Notes: generated from the letters alone by a model not told the origin. DNA of 15,571 nucleotides from Larix sibirica (GCA_004151065.3 NWUY0300016046.1:1-15571), one strand, 5' to 3'. Shown: positions 1-9,822, counted from the stretch's first letter. Numbers and translations: made by a program.

Positions 1-61
1 ATGCTAGTATATGCATGTTGTGTGTGCACTAATAGAGTTTAATTCCATTGTGTATGTTATT

Positions 62-79
62 ATGCATATGCATATGCAT
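62..79. repeat. 18-bp perfect palindrome of ATGCAT units
   Basis: The bases form a perfect self-complementary 18-mer in which ATGCAT recurs every six bases. It could be a short microsatellite-like expansion. ATGCAT overlaps the plant RY-type core CATGCA, but there is no gene beside it and no sign of regulatory use. Confidence 0.85.
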
Positions 80-1361
80 TGAGATGTTAATGAATTTTAG
101 CACCTTGTATATCGTTCATGTTCCCTCCTCTAGTCGGATTGATGGGAGGGGACGTGACAATCCCTATAGGAATGTTCTGCATGATATTTACTCATTGGGC
201 GCCCATATTCTGATCTACAATATTTCTCCTTATTCTTTTATTCATTTGTAAAAATATGTCCCCCGACACACAAAAAACTAAGGAACAATTTTAGTATATA
301 ATTATTCTTTTGGAAACAACATCCATGGTCACCCTTGATCGACACAGTCACATCGTATTACATCTTGTCCATCCATCAACACCTTCATTTTTATCATTTT
401 CACTCTACTACATGAGCCTCTTACTCATCCTAGTTTGAGATCACCATTTGAGGCCTAGTATACAGTATGTTTAGTCCATTGGCCCTTTCTGACCCTACTT
501 CACCATGCACCACTAGTTGAATATTTTTTCCTAGAGTCAGTTACCCATTTATACTTTGATCAAGTGAAGTAATGAACATCACACTTACCATCTTGTCTCG
601 TCTTAGTCAATCATCATCACAGTTAGTTACAATATGTTCATGGTTATCAACAACGAAATCATTATCTCAACAATAGCCTTAACTCTCATCAACATTAGTA
701 TAATATATTATGAGAGGTACAATGATAGTGATTCTACCTTGGTTACCCCTCCATCAGAAAATGGATAACCTCAGACTAAGCAAAGAGATTCATTAGGGCT
801 CCTTGCATCAATAATCACCCCTATGCTTAACACCAACTCTTTTATCACATCAGGGGGATTCATACATTCCGGTGGTTGCAGCATTCCAACTTATGGTTGA
901 AGACATCTAGATATGGTATTTTGAGTTATCCACCAAACACCTTCACCATTATTTAAGTGAATGTACATCATCAGCAATTCACCCCCCCTCAAGCCTAACT
1001 TCCATCATATTAGTGAATAGAGTGCATATACCAAGGCATGGGTCAAAGCGAACTTCATCCCTATCACAACAGTTCAGAGATCAGACCCCTCGGACTTATT
1101 TTACTATAATTTACTTCAACATGATACAAGCATAGGGATGCCTATCTCATTTGTATAAAACCATTCATTATGTGTCACCTATCAGTTTATCACTTCATCG
1201 GTTATCACAAGCACTCCCTCATGGGATACCTTTTACTCTCAACGATTTCCACTTACTATCACAATAACAAAATATAAACATGAAGGAAATAAATGATGAT
1301 GTATTTCAACTATACGAGTCCCTCCGAACCTCATACATTTGGGGACATATGTTATCACCTA

Positions 1362-1383
1362 AATTCCACACACATGTGGAATT
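1362..1383. repeat. Short inverted repeat, 9-bp arms
   Basis: The arms AATTCCACA and TGTGGAATT are exact reverse complements separated by four bases. No flanking duplication or transposon end is visible, so it is recorded only as a possible hairpin. Confidence 0.8.
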
Positions 1384-2526
1384 CCAATGATTATTATAGA
1401 TACATCATCAACATATAAAATATATCTCATAAAACTTCTTCATCAACAACATCAACATGTGAAACAAAGTAGTGAATTAGAAATTCAAACTTTGGTCCAA
1501 CCGCATAAGTATTTAAAAAGGAAACATGCATGACATCACATGGAAAATCCCTTGATATCCATGTGAATGTATCATCACATAGACCATTAGCTTCCATGGT
1601 GCATTCAAGGCTTTGCAACCACATTTTGGCTCCAAGGAATTCGAATTGGCCTTCTTCACATGCTTGGGCATTCAACAACCCCATATTGGTACCTTGAGGC
1701 CAATTCATGAAAGGGAGCATTCATATGAAGAAATATTTTTTTGTGGACCACCATTTGGCCCATAAAAGGAATCCTTGAGCATGCATTTTATAATGAGAGA
1801 TCAAGAAAAAATTTATGCTGAAAGAATCAATTTGTGAGAATCATCTTTCATCCTCATTCTCACCATCCATTGGCATTTCAAGCTCACTTAGATTCTTCCT
1901 CAAGAAGCGATTTTCCATTCATCATTCCAAGTTAGTTAGTAAGAAATTTGAGAGAGATCAAAGGACCCTCTGAAAGGGAGTGTTGGCTACCATTTGTAAG
2001 CAACATTCTCCAGGTGATACCATTGTATTTGAACTTTTCCATTGGACATAAATATTTGGTTAAGAACATCTCTTTGTTGTGTTTTTATGTCATTTATGCA
2101 AGTTTTATCTTCCAAGCAATATTTATATGATATCTTCAACATTTTTTATTGAACTTATTGACCATCCACTTAAACTGTTTCCTTGCATGAAACATGTAAG
2201 GGAAGGAATTATTTCTCACCTTGAGCCATTTTTCTCACAATAGAATTGGTGACTTCACTTTGTGTTTTTTATTATTTTTCATGTCTTAGGTTGTGTTTTT
2301 GTTTATTAACTGAATTGAAGCTATTGCGTGATCATACTCTTGTTGTTTACACCTATAACTAGTGAATTTTGTAGGTTGAAGTCCAAGTTTCTTTCATTTC
2401 TCAGGCTTACACTAGTGTAGATTGTCAAATCCTTCATTGCTTTCAAGTTGCAAGAAATTATTTGTCTAGGCATTTGAGTTAACTTTCAATAGTTTCAACT
2501 CTATCCACTTGCATATGTATTTCTGT

Positions 2527-2553
2527 TTAAGCAATTTAAGATCAAAACTACTC
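2527..2553. repeat. Candidate left target-site duplication of the LINE
   Basis: This stretch directly abuts the T-run that forms the element's A-tail on the minus strand. It resembles 11785-11807 at the other end of the element: both begin TTAA, share GCAATT followed by AA, and end in ACTC. The match needs gaps and is imperfect, so it is a degraded duplication at best. Confidence 0.35.
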
Positions 2554-2891
2554 TTTTTTTTAAAATAGAAATGGTTTGCATAAATATATTAAAAAGGCTA
2601 AAGATAGCCATCAATTACAAAAACTAATCTTTTTAGTCATGCATATATTCAAAAGGAAATTCCAAAAAATCTTGTTTCAAGGTCATAATCCTCGTCGTTA
2701 TGACTATCTATGAGTCTAGCTATCATTTTAGTGTTATAAATTCACATATATTGTCCTAGAATTAATAGGCATTTAAATTGCATAAGTTAGACATGTTCAA
2801 AAAGAAAGGAAACTCCACGAGATATTCGTTCCTGGAAGAGTAATTGGTTTGCATGTAGACACTGTCCTCTTCCATTCATTCATACCGTAAG
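2554..2891 (-). other. LINE 3' untranslated tail and short A-tract
   Basis: After the last coding-like frame stops at 2892, the minus strand continues about 340 bp and ends in eight A residues (T-run 2554-2561). The final 80 bp before the tract resemble the usual end of plant LINE transcripts: a stretch of the type TTTTTGTAATTGATGGC, then a short inverted motif around GGCTATCTTTAGCC, then AT-rich sequence. The A-tract is short, consistent with age. Confidence 0.6.
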
Positions 2892-3587
2892 CTATGAAGA
2901 CTTACATTTATTAATGCCCAATATTTTTTCCATGTCAATTATGATGTACTCAATGTTCCCACCCAATGCTTGTGTGTTTCCCTCAACATCCTCTAGGAGA
3001 AAGTCCATTCTTGTCAGCTAAAGAGAAAGGTGCCTCATGATGTTCAGGATCCCTTCCACATGGTTGTTAACATTCCTCAACATCTTCTTGAAGTCCAAAA
3101 AATTGTTCCTTAGCCCACTATAAATTTCTCTCCATATTTCCATTACTTTCTGGTTGCAGTCCAACCCTTTATCTTCTTCTCTGATTCGGACAAGATTCCA
3201 ATTCCTTACTGCCTCTTTGAGGTTTCCTTGCTTATCAGGTCAGTCCACCAAACAAATGCGTGATGGGGATTCCCCTATATCTCTCGAGGGTTTGATTTCC
3301 AAGAGGGAGGTTGAAAACCACCTAACCTCTCCTTCTGCAAACATTCCCCCCTCAACAATGTCACGATTGTGTCTTGTCCCACAACAATTAAATACATTAA
3401 CCTCCATTCCTATTTTCCTATAGTTTCAAGTGTTACTTCTGTGCACATTATCATATTCACATGCAAAGGCATTTAGTGTCGATGGGAGAGAAGATCCGCT
3501 TGCCTCCACATGGTGTACTTTCCCAATACCATTGCCACGATATGCCTCCCTGTCATTCAATTCCTCGATGTCCAATCCATTGCTCAT
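2892..3587 (-). pseudogene. Coding-like frame downstream of LINE RNase H
   Basis: One minus-strand frame of 232 codons runs from an ATG at 3587 to a TAG at 2892 with only three internal stops (TGA at 3428, TGA at 3242, TAG at 3020). About a dozen would be expected by chance at this composition (my rough estimate). The composition is protein-like. From about codon 140 onward, leucine, isoleucine, valine and methionine recur every three to four residues, as in a coiled coil, around segments such as EIWREIYSGL and EGILNIMRHL. I do not recognise a domain. It lies in a different frame from the end of RNase H at 3625, so it is either the ORF2 C-terminus displaced by a frameshift or a separate small third ORF. 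Which one cannot be told from a single decayed copy. Confidence 0.55.
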
Positions 3588-3624
3588 GATGCTCTATTTT
3601 GATGTATGCTCCATAACCTTTGTC

Positions 3625-4075
3625 CTATGGCACCCACTTTATCCTTGGTGTGCCTTCATTTTGTATGATGGTTCTTGGGGGTAGTTTTTCCCCAGCATTC
3701 ACCAACTTGTCCGCCAATTCGTTGTTGCATCTTTTGACATGGTATAACGAGATATTTGGAATGGATTTGATTGAGCTTATAATTCTCTTTGCGTATGACC
3801 AGGGTCTAGATCCTTTTTTTCCCAAGATTTTCATATCCTTCCTATGACTATTCTTGAGTCTCCAAATATAACTATGTTTTGTATATTTAGATATGCAATT
3901 ATTCAATTAGTTCAACTCCATGTAGAAGAGTCATCCCCTCTTATTCATTATTTGTCTTTCTACCAAGTCCCCAGATGAAATATTATGTGTGTTTCCTCTA
4001 GAATCTATTATGACCCCCCACCCCGTTGCACACCTGCCTCTCCTGGGTTTCCTTTCAAAGATCCGTTGAAGAAAC
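3625..4075 (-). pseudogene. ORF2 RNase H domain
   Basis: RNase H degrades the RNA strand of the RNA:DNA hybrid. The opening block reads FFNGSLKGNPGEAG, where the family's first catalytic Asp (FDG) is Asn, explained by one G-to-A change. A frame change follows in the G-rich tract near 4022, after which GVIIDSRGN appears in the neighbouring frame. FGDSRIVI carries the second acidic block. After another frame change, the C-terminal block HVKRCNNELADKLVNAGEKL shows the His...Asn...Ala-Asp arrangement of the last motif. The domain is identified confidently but is disrupted by at least two frameshifts and an active-site substitution. Confidence 0.88.
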
Positions 4076-4419
4076 GTTTGTGGCATTGGAGTTACATTTG
4101 GCAGTTATTGAAGCTGGAAGGAGTCAAGTCTATAGTCCAAAATGGTGCGGTGTCTTTGTGTGATATTTCCTTTTTCATAGAACCTTCAATCCACTTTGAT
4201 TCTTCTACTGTTAGAGGCTCAATTTATAGAAAGGTCATTCCTTTTTCTTTGAGGGCATCAAACATGATCGTTTTGGCTCTAGTTGCAATCATTCTGCTAT
4301 TGGTAGATTTATTCTAAAAAATGGTTCTATTTTGGGATAACCATATTTACCAACAAACTTTTTTAGGGAGTGCACTCCTATTCTGATGAAGATTGGTTTC
4401 TTATTTATGGATCCCACAT

Positions 4420-4585
4420 AAGAGTCTCGCCATTTCCTGAATAGGTCGCTCTAGCTAGTCGGCAGAGTAACATTGGTGCCCAAATTTTGAATAGCTTGAC
4501 CCCAAGATTCTTGGGAAAAACTACACTCCAAAAATAGGTGCTTGTCTATTTCATCTATGTTTTGCATAATACACACTAGTATGGT
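4420..4585 (-). pseudogene. zf-RVT-like zinc knuckle region of ORF2
   Basis: The minus strand reads HLFLECSFSQESWG starting at 4540. This is the second half of the C-x2-C...H-x4-C zinc-binding region that follows reverse transcriptase in plant LINEs. The first pair of cysteines (CVLC) is present just upstream but one frame off, so a one-base indel separates the halves. Downstream KWRDSYVGSINKKP is also typical of the segment leading to RNase H. Confidence 0.8.
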
Positions 4586-5363
4586 CCTTCAATGCCTCGT
4601 TGGTTCAGATTTTTTGAGATGAGGATATAATTATGTGCAAGGCTCCAACAGAATGCATTTATATTTGGAATCGAGTCAGTTTGCCATATTTTTTCCACAT
4701 GCGACTGGAGGGGGGGACGGGAGCTTGCTGATAAGCGATTGATACCCTTGTTTTACCATGTTTTCCCCATCCTCTGGCATCATTTTCATTGATGTGAGAT
4801 GGCTCCATTCCCTAAAGAAAGGAAAGGAGCATTTCATACTCATATGATATATTTTTTGGTACCTCGATTTGATTCCATCCTTGCCATAGTCTCGATTCCA
4901 TCCAATTTGATAGATCATAGAGAGTTATATATCGAATGATGAAAAGCCATATTATCATGTCAAGTATCCCAATATTGGCCTCTAACGATACTCGCCACAT
5001 AATCATGTCCCCCTACATCCTTACGCTTTTTTCATTTCCTAGAATCCCTTAAATGGTTTCATGTATTAAGCTTCATGCTACTTTAAAGTGATTCTAGATG
5101 CTTGTACCTCTTCCTTGCATGGATATTATCTAAACATCTCTTCCTTAGATTTTTTTTATATTTATCTTGAAGGATTTATTTTCACCATTCACTACTCCTA
5201 GTCATTAATCTGCATAGTATTTTTGCTCCCATTTCCATGTTCATTAATCTGGATTCTCCGACAGTTGCTCCCCCATTTTTTTTACCCTCTAACTATTTCC
5301 CATTTTACCAAATGGAATTTATTTTGACTGCCTTTCCCTCCTTTTCATATAAAATGTATGATT

Positions 5364-6689
5364 TTATTGCTTATCTCCAGAAGGGTTCACTCGAGGGATA
5401 ATAAGGTCAAGCATAGAAAGAGGGGGAGAGAATATAGAATTGATTTCATGAGTGTTAGTTTTCCTGCCAAGTCGAGCCACTTTACTCCCCATTCCTAAAT
5501 CTTGATCATTTGTTTTTGCAAGACTCCTTGCTAGCCTGTCGCTTTTGGTACTGTGAGATACTTGAAGAAGGTCCAATTGTGTTTGTTGTTAAACCCAATT
5601 ATTATGGAGATTTGGAGGAAAAGATGTGGGGATCTGTTCAAACTGTAAATATTGTGTTTGTCGTAATCAACTTCACCTCTTGATGCATCCATGAAGTTGT
5701 CTAGCACCAATTCAAAATTTATGGCATTCGTCACAAAGGAAACACTCCATAATATGGTTTCATCTATGAATTGAGCATGCTTATCTAGTTTAAATCCTAT
5801 TGCTATTAGAATGCCTGGAAGGTATCCTTCTTCTCTTTGCTTATTCAGATTTCTTCTTAATGTTTCTACCACAAAAAGATACAAAAAGAGAGATAAAGGG
5901 AAACCTTATCTCAAGCCCCTAGAGGTTTTAAAGAAGGCTGTAGGTATTCTATTCACAAGGGGAGCGACCCAAGGACTTCCAATGAAAGATTTTGTCCATT
6001 TAATAAAAGAATCAAAAAATCCAAATTTCGCATGAAATGAAAAAGGGAAGTTGTGTCTTGCCCTGTCAAGTGCATTTGCTAAATCCAATTTTATTGTCAT
6101 ACCTTGTTCCTTTCTTGTTGATCTAGAATGTTTGGCTTCCTAGACTTGATAATGTTGTATATAATCTATCTCTCGACTATGAAGTCTCCTTGATTGTCCA
6201 AGATAATCTTTGAGATAAGCTTTTTCAGTCTGTTAGCCATGATTTTTGTGAGTATTTTGTATGAGGTGTTGCATAGTGATCTTGGTTTGAATCTGTTGAT
6301 CGAGAAAGGGATTATTTCTTTGGGGATGAGTGAAATGAAGGAGGATTTTTTTGCTCCCCCTATTTTATCTTTCCCTTTGGTCTAATTTAACATTTTACGA
6401 AGGTCATCTTTTATCATGTCCGAAGATGCCCTGTAAAACTCATTAGGAACCCATTTGGTCATGGTGCTTTGTCACAATGAAGGTTCTAGATTTCTTTTTT
6501 CATCTCTTCTTCGTTGATTGGTTTTACCAATTTGTTGCATTCCTCTTCAGTTGTGAGTGGTGGGATATCTTGGCACATTTCATTACAGGAGATTGGATTT
6601 CTCCATTCCATCTCAGTATACAACTCTTTGTAGATTGTTAGATCTTCCTTATTTATTACTTCTTGTCCACTTATTGTTCTTCCATCCAT
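5364..6689 (-). pseudogene. ORF2 reverse transcriptase domain
   Basis: Recognisable blocks in order: DGRTISG and PPLTTEE at the N-terminus (frame starting 6689); a DKAP-x-PNGF block just below 6486, the counterpart of DKAPGPDGF; SLCNTSYKILTKIMANRL; KLDLANALDR with both palm aspartates (frame starting 6100); SRGLR followed by an in-frame TAA where the family has Gln; FIDE near 5764 where the family has F/YADD; and FKYLTVP. The segment 6100-5531 stays in one frame. The second catalytic Asp is replaced by Glu, and frame changes occur before 6100 and near 5570. The block order and spacing are those of plant L1 reverse transcriptase. Confidence 0.92.
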
Positions 6690-7168
6690 ATCTCTTAATT
6701 CTTATATGAAGCTACATCGCAACCTACTTTTGAATTGGTTTTGGAAAAATTTTGTGTTCACGTCGCTTCATATGGTGGATCCCTTTTCGCAACCTACATC
6801 GCAACTTGACTTTAGCCATAAATTTATTGATTTCATCCTCCATATTTCCTCTTCCTTTCTCGCAATTATTTGAATTTTTTTTCCAAGTCCTGCTCCTTTT
6901 ACAAGTCTTCCTCCATAATTGGTGTTTCCTCCATGTCCCTTTGAAGTGTTTCTAAGGATTCTTGTAAAATATTTCTTTCTTGTCGAGGGTCTTTGAATTT
7001 GTGTTTTGCCAACTCTTTAAGAGATGTTTTTACTCTTCTAATATTTTCTTCCCATTTAAATTTTGGTGATCCCCTCACAATATTCTCCCTTGTTTTGCAT
7101 ATTATTTGCTTGACCTTCTCCTATTGGAGCCACGCAGCATTAAAACATAAGGGGATAGGGCCTTTTGC

Positions 7169-7882
7169 TTATGTAGGTAGAAAGGTGAGGGTGATAGGTT
7201 TATGATCCAATGTTGCGGATGGGAGGATATCCATGTGAGGCATGCCTTTTTGCAGGGAGGATTTGCTTACCAGATAGCAGTCCAACCTTACAGCGATGTG
7301 ACCCATCCCGATCCTTCTGATGTTCCATATGTAGATCCCTTTATTTGGGTCAATGTCTAGGAGGTCCATATCAACTGTCATGTGTTCTAACATTTCTCCA
7401 AAAGGGTCTCGGACCTAGCTTCCTCCTATGTGTTCTTTGCTTGATATTGTAGCATTTAAATCTCCTACAATTATATATTTTTCATGCAATCCTTATTCTT
7501 TCAAGTCAGATAAATATTTCCAAAACTTTATCTTCTTGTTGTATAGCATTGGTCCATAAACATTACATATTCTTATTATCTCATTAGTGCTTAAATCCTC
7601 TAACTCCATTAATATCCAATTAGCATGGGATGTGGAGAAAATTAGATTGTACTTATCCCCCTCCCACCAAGTTAGGATGCCCCTTGAGGATCCTTGAGCA
7701 CTTATTGCTATACCTTGTCCCTTCCTCCAGATTTTAGATATTTGTCCTTTGGCCATATATGCTTCCATTTTAGTCTCTTGGAGTAAGAGTATGGTGGATC
7801 TTTCTTTTTTGACAAAATTCTGTATGGAATCCATTTTTTGTCTTCCCCCTAGCCCCCTACTCTTCCAATAGATTAATTTCAT
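7169..7882 (-). pseudogene. ORF2 endonuclease domain (EEP/APE-like)
   Basis: This domain would nick target DNA to prime reverse transcription. It reads in a single frame with only two internal stops, one at 7493-7495 and one shortly after the GDLNA motif. The expected order of motifs is visible: an opening W-x-x-RGLG in which the usual metal-contacting Asn after Trp is Lys (residue 7); LLLQETKM with the catalytic Glu at residue 36; NVYGP; GDLNA with Asp141 and Asn143; WN-x-RR; and the terminal DHKPI with Asp226 and His227, where the usual Ser before Asp is Leu. Most catalytic residues survive, but loss of the first Asn plus the stops would inactivate it. Confidence 0.9.
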
Positions 7883-8130
7883 TATTTTTTGTTGGTTGGG
7901 TCGGGCTTCTCTCTTCCTTATTCTAGTGTTTCCTTGTATGATTTCCTAGTTGTGTTATTTTTATATGTTTGTCCAAGCTAAGTTGTTTTCTTGTTGCATT
8001 ATCTCTAGCTGCTTCATTTTCTCTATGCCACCTATTTTTTTTTCTTCCTTTTCTTTGAATTTGTGTCTTCTCATTCTCTGACTCTTCTACCAAGCCTTCA
8101 TGTGTGATCTTTCATTTTGAGCACGTTCTA

Positions 8131-8193
8131 GTTCCCTTGTCCATAAGTGGGTTATCGTGGATTTTCATCGTTCCCTCTTCCATAGGTGGATTT
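8131..8193 (-). repeat. 39-bp in-frame tandem repeat in ORF1
   Basis: Units beginning GTTCCCTTGTCCATAAGTGG (8131) and GTTCCCTCTTCCATAGGTGG (8170) on the plus strand are 39 bp, or 13 codons, apart. The second unit is cut by the nested LTR element, and the shared ATGAAAATCCAC string occurs once at the insertion point and once in the intact unit. Confidence 0.7.
8189..8193. repeat. Target-site duplication, left copy
   Basis: GATTT, paired with TATTT at 10659-10663. One mismatch in five. Support comes mainly from ORF1 reading on in frame when one copy is removed with the element. Confidence 0.65.
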
Positions 8194-9079
8194 TATAAGA
8201 TTTGAACATGTATATATCTAGGTACATAAACCAAATATATATGCAATGTGAATCAAATCATCCATCAAAATCATGTAATAAATGCTTTAACATAGATAAT
8301 TACACAAGGACTCAGAATAGAAGAGAATAAGAATGATCAAGTTCATTAAATTAAAAGAGATGTGGAGTACAATATTTAAAGGCAATAAAATTAAATTAGG
8401 GTTGAAGGGAATTTGAATTCCCCCATGCTTGCATGAGGTGTGTTAGGATTAACAAGATCTAAAAAACCCTTAGTTAGGCATTCTAACTCTACTAGACTAA
8501 GTTAGACCAAGTCTAGACTATTTAACTGATGGAGTGACTAGTTAACTGATGGACTGTTGAGTTAACTAAGTGAAAGAGAAATTAAATGAATGAATGTTGA
8601 TTTAACTGAACAAAAATACCTAATTAGGTCCATGAAGGTGAATTTGGGAATGAATGGTCTTAGTTAGCCATGTTAACTATCCTAAACTGATTTATACTAG
8701 CTCTAGACTTCACAACTAGTTATCTGACTAATTGCTTAGTGAAGTGATTGAATATTTAGTTAACTGACTAAGAAGGAGTGAAAAACTCCTAATTAGGTCC
8801 ATGATGTCGAATTAAGGCATGTAAGGTCAACTAGGAATGAATATACAATGGATCATCCAGTTAGCAACTGAGACTAGCTACTAGCCATGCCCTCTGATGT
8901 AGGAATGCACCCTGAAATTGAGGAAATAGTCCAGTTAAGATCAGTTGGTAATTATGGCTCGTGATGAGTGGTGGTTAGATGCCCTATGATGACTTAGGTG
9001 GCCAAAATGAGTGTAGTTTGGCCCCCAGGAGTCCAGAAGTTAAGGTCTAGGATCCAATGAGAGGTTTTTATTTCTAACA
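8194..9079 (-). repeat. 3' LTR of the nested element (886 bp)
   Basis: On the minus strand it begins TGTTAGAAATAAAAACCTC, matching the start of the other LTR (TGTTAGAGCATAATAACC). Its last bases align with the other LTR end through CTAGAT...CAAAT. Other aligned blocks are the ATCATGTAATAAATG segment (near 8270 here, 9960 in the partner) and the AATTTGAATT...CCCTTAGTTA segment. Its terminal CA has become TA. It is 113 bp longer than its partner, and one reason is visible: the exact 17-mer CCTAATTAGGTCCATGA occurs at 8619 and again at 8788, marking an internal duplication of about 169 bp. Confidence 0.78.
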
Positions 9080-9087
9080 CCTCCCCG
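9080..9087 (-). promoter_or_regulatory. Polypurine tract
   Basis: CGGGGAGG on the minus strand sits directly before the TGTTAG of the 3' LTR, where second-strand synthesis would be primed. It is short, but the position is right. Confidence 0.6.
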
Positions 9088-9380
9088 TAAGCCTAACTAG
9101 ATGAAATAAGAAAAGAAATGAGAGCCGGAAATTTGAAGCCATATTAGGTACTCATGCACAAAAAAGAATTCTCTGTAAATTGGGAAAGAGGGAAAAAACC
9201 TAGTGGGAAAAAAAACCCATAAAAGAGAATGTAAAAGAAGAGAATGTGAGAAGAACACTTCAAGGAGACTCCCACTTTGAAGTGCTTGAACCATGGTTCT
9301 TGGCCATTCCTTGCTTTGAATGGAGGAAACCCCTTGAATATTTTGTACGGAACTTGATTAATTATAGGATCAAAGTTGTA

Positions 9381-9528
9381 GATCTGGAGTATGAAGAGAC
9401 ATTCTAAAGTTCTTCTTCAATCAAAAACTGATTTGGGATAAGTTCTCTCATAGATCCTGAGTATGAAGAGACATAATTTCTAAAGGTATTCTTCAATGGG
9501 AACCTGATTTGGGACAAGTTCTCCAATG
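9381..9528. repeat. Tandem duplication, unit about 72-76 bp
   Basis: Two copies starting GATCTGGAGTATGAAGAGAC (9381) and GATCCTGAGTATGAAGAGAC (9453), both continuing to a CTGATTTGGGA-AAGTTCTC segment. Small indels shift the offset from 72 to 76 bp, so the frame is not kept across this pair. Confidence 0.85.
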
Positions 9529-9818
9529 GATAATAGAAAATTGTTGATCACCTCTTCTTCTAGGCCTATAAAAGGGTCTTCCTCAGCTGAGTGGTGGATC
9601 ATGGATGTGCATATGTNGGAGAGAATAAATTTGTAGATCACCTCTTCTTCTGGGTATGTAAAAGGGTCTTCCTCAGCTGAGTGGTGGATCATGGATGTGC
9701 ATATGTCCTCGTAGTCCATATGTTGCAAAGCTTACGGGCCCTCTTTCATCCTCTCAATGGATGTGAATATGTCCTTATATGGCATATGTTGTGAAGCTTT
9801 TGGGGCCTCCTTCAACCT
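9480..9818 (-). pseudogene. Short repeat-built coding remnant inside the nested element
   Basis: One minus-strand frame of about 113 codons runs from 9818 to 9480 with a single internal TAA and one unresolved codon (the N at 9617). I do not recognise the protein. It is acidic and consists of two repeats: a 22-residue unit seen as QHMPYKDIFTSI and QHMDYEDICTSM, and a 30-residue unit containing CTSMIHHSAEEDPF twice followed by EEEVI. Both units are whole numbers of codons (66 and 90 bp), so the duplications kept the frame. It begins within about 70 nt of the primer site, the place for a gag-like or unique leader ORF. No start codon is secure. It could also be an accidental frame through tandem repeats. 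Confidence 0.4.
9527..9706. repeat. Tandem duplication, unit 90 bp, with an N at the junction
   Basis: Copies anchored at GATCACCTCTTCTTCT (9546 and 9636) are identical over their last 46 bases, and differ at only four of 71 positions overall. The only ambiguous base in the window (9617) lies at the junction between the copies. Confidence 0.9.
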
Positions 9819-9822
9819 TCAA
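9691..9822. repeat. Tandem duplication, unit 66 bp
   Basis: ATGGATGTGCATATGTCCTC at 9691 and ATGGATGTGAATATGTCCTT at 9757 start two ungapped 66-bp copies that share CATATGTTG and AAGCTT blocks further on. They are more diverged than the 90-bp pair. Confidence 0.8.

Larger units (their letters stand above)
1..2553. other. Left flank, no recognised gene
   Basis: I find no gene or identifiable transposon protein here on either strand. The longest open stretch is a 97-codon minus-strand frame at 1427-1720 with no motif I know, and a frame of that length is expected by chance in AT-rich DNA of this size. From about 300 to 1300 the plus strand is visibly C-rich and G-poor, like the gypsy gag region at the right end of the window. 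It may be an unrecognisable remnant of a similar element, but that is inference. Two short palindromic structures are listed separately. Confidence 0.5.
3625..7882 (-). pseudogene. LINE ORF2 polyprotein, degenerate (EN-RT-zf-RVT-RNase H)
   Basis: ORF2 encodes the enzymes that nick the target and copy element RNA into the nick (target-primed reverse transcription). The ATG at 7882 is chosen because it opens the endonuclease consensus (MKLIYWKSRGLG) and lies 40 nt after the ORF1 stop. Domains in order: endonuclease 7882-7169; a linker beginning GPIPL 7160-6690; reverse transcriptase about 6689-5364; a poorly conserved connection 5364-4600; zf-RVT knuckle about 4585-4420; RNase H about 4075-3625. 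About 1,400 codons is close to the normal size for plant L1 ORF2. The endonuclease and start of the linker stay in one frame to about 6899 despite stops. Later domains jump between frames, so this copy carries both nonsense and indel damage. Identity as an L1-type ORF2 is secure; exact domain edges are approximate. Confidence 0.92.
7923..8193 (-). pseudogene. LINE ORF1, C-terminal part (after the nested insertion)
   Basis: This is the continuation of ORF1 on the far side of the nested LTR element. It resumes in frame at 8193 and stops at TAG 7923-7925, with one internal TGA. It starts with a duplicated acidic motif, NPPMEEGT then NPLMDKGT, from a 39-bp (13-codon) tandem repeat. It ends in a basic, charged tail with GRKKNRWHRENEAARDNATR and LSLDKHIK, similar to the C-terminal tails of plant LINE ORF1 proteins. 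Such proteins bind element RNA; the function here is inferred from the family. ORF2 starts 40 nt further on. Confidence 0.8.

Noticed and set aside
1427-1720. 97-codon minus-strand open frame
   Set aside because: No domain, an in-frame stop just before its Met, no coding-like neighbours, and a length expected by chance here.
2008-2022. Minus-strand TGGTATCACCTG as a second tRNA-Met primer site
   Set aside because: The match is weaker than at 9874-9885 and there is no LTR end or internal region next to it.
3985-4317. 110-codon plus-strand open frame with a hydrophobic end
   Set aside because: It is the complement of the LINE zf-RVT/RNase H junction, whose minus-strand motifs are clear.
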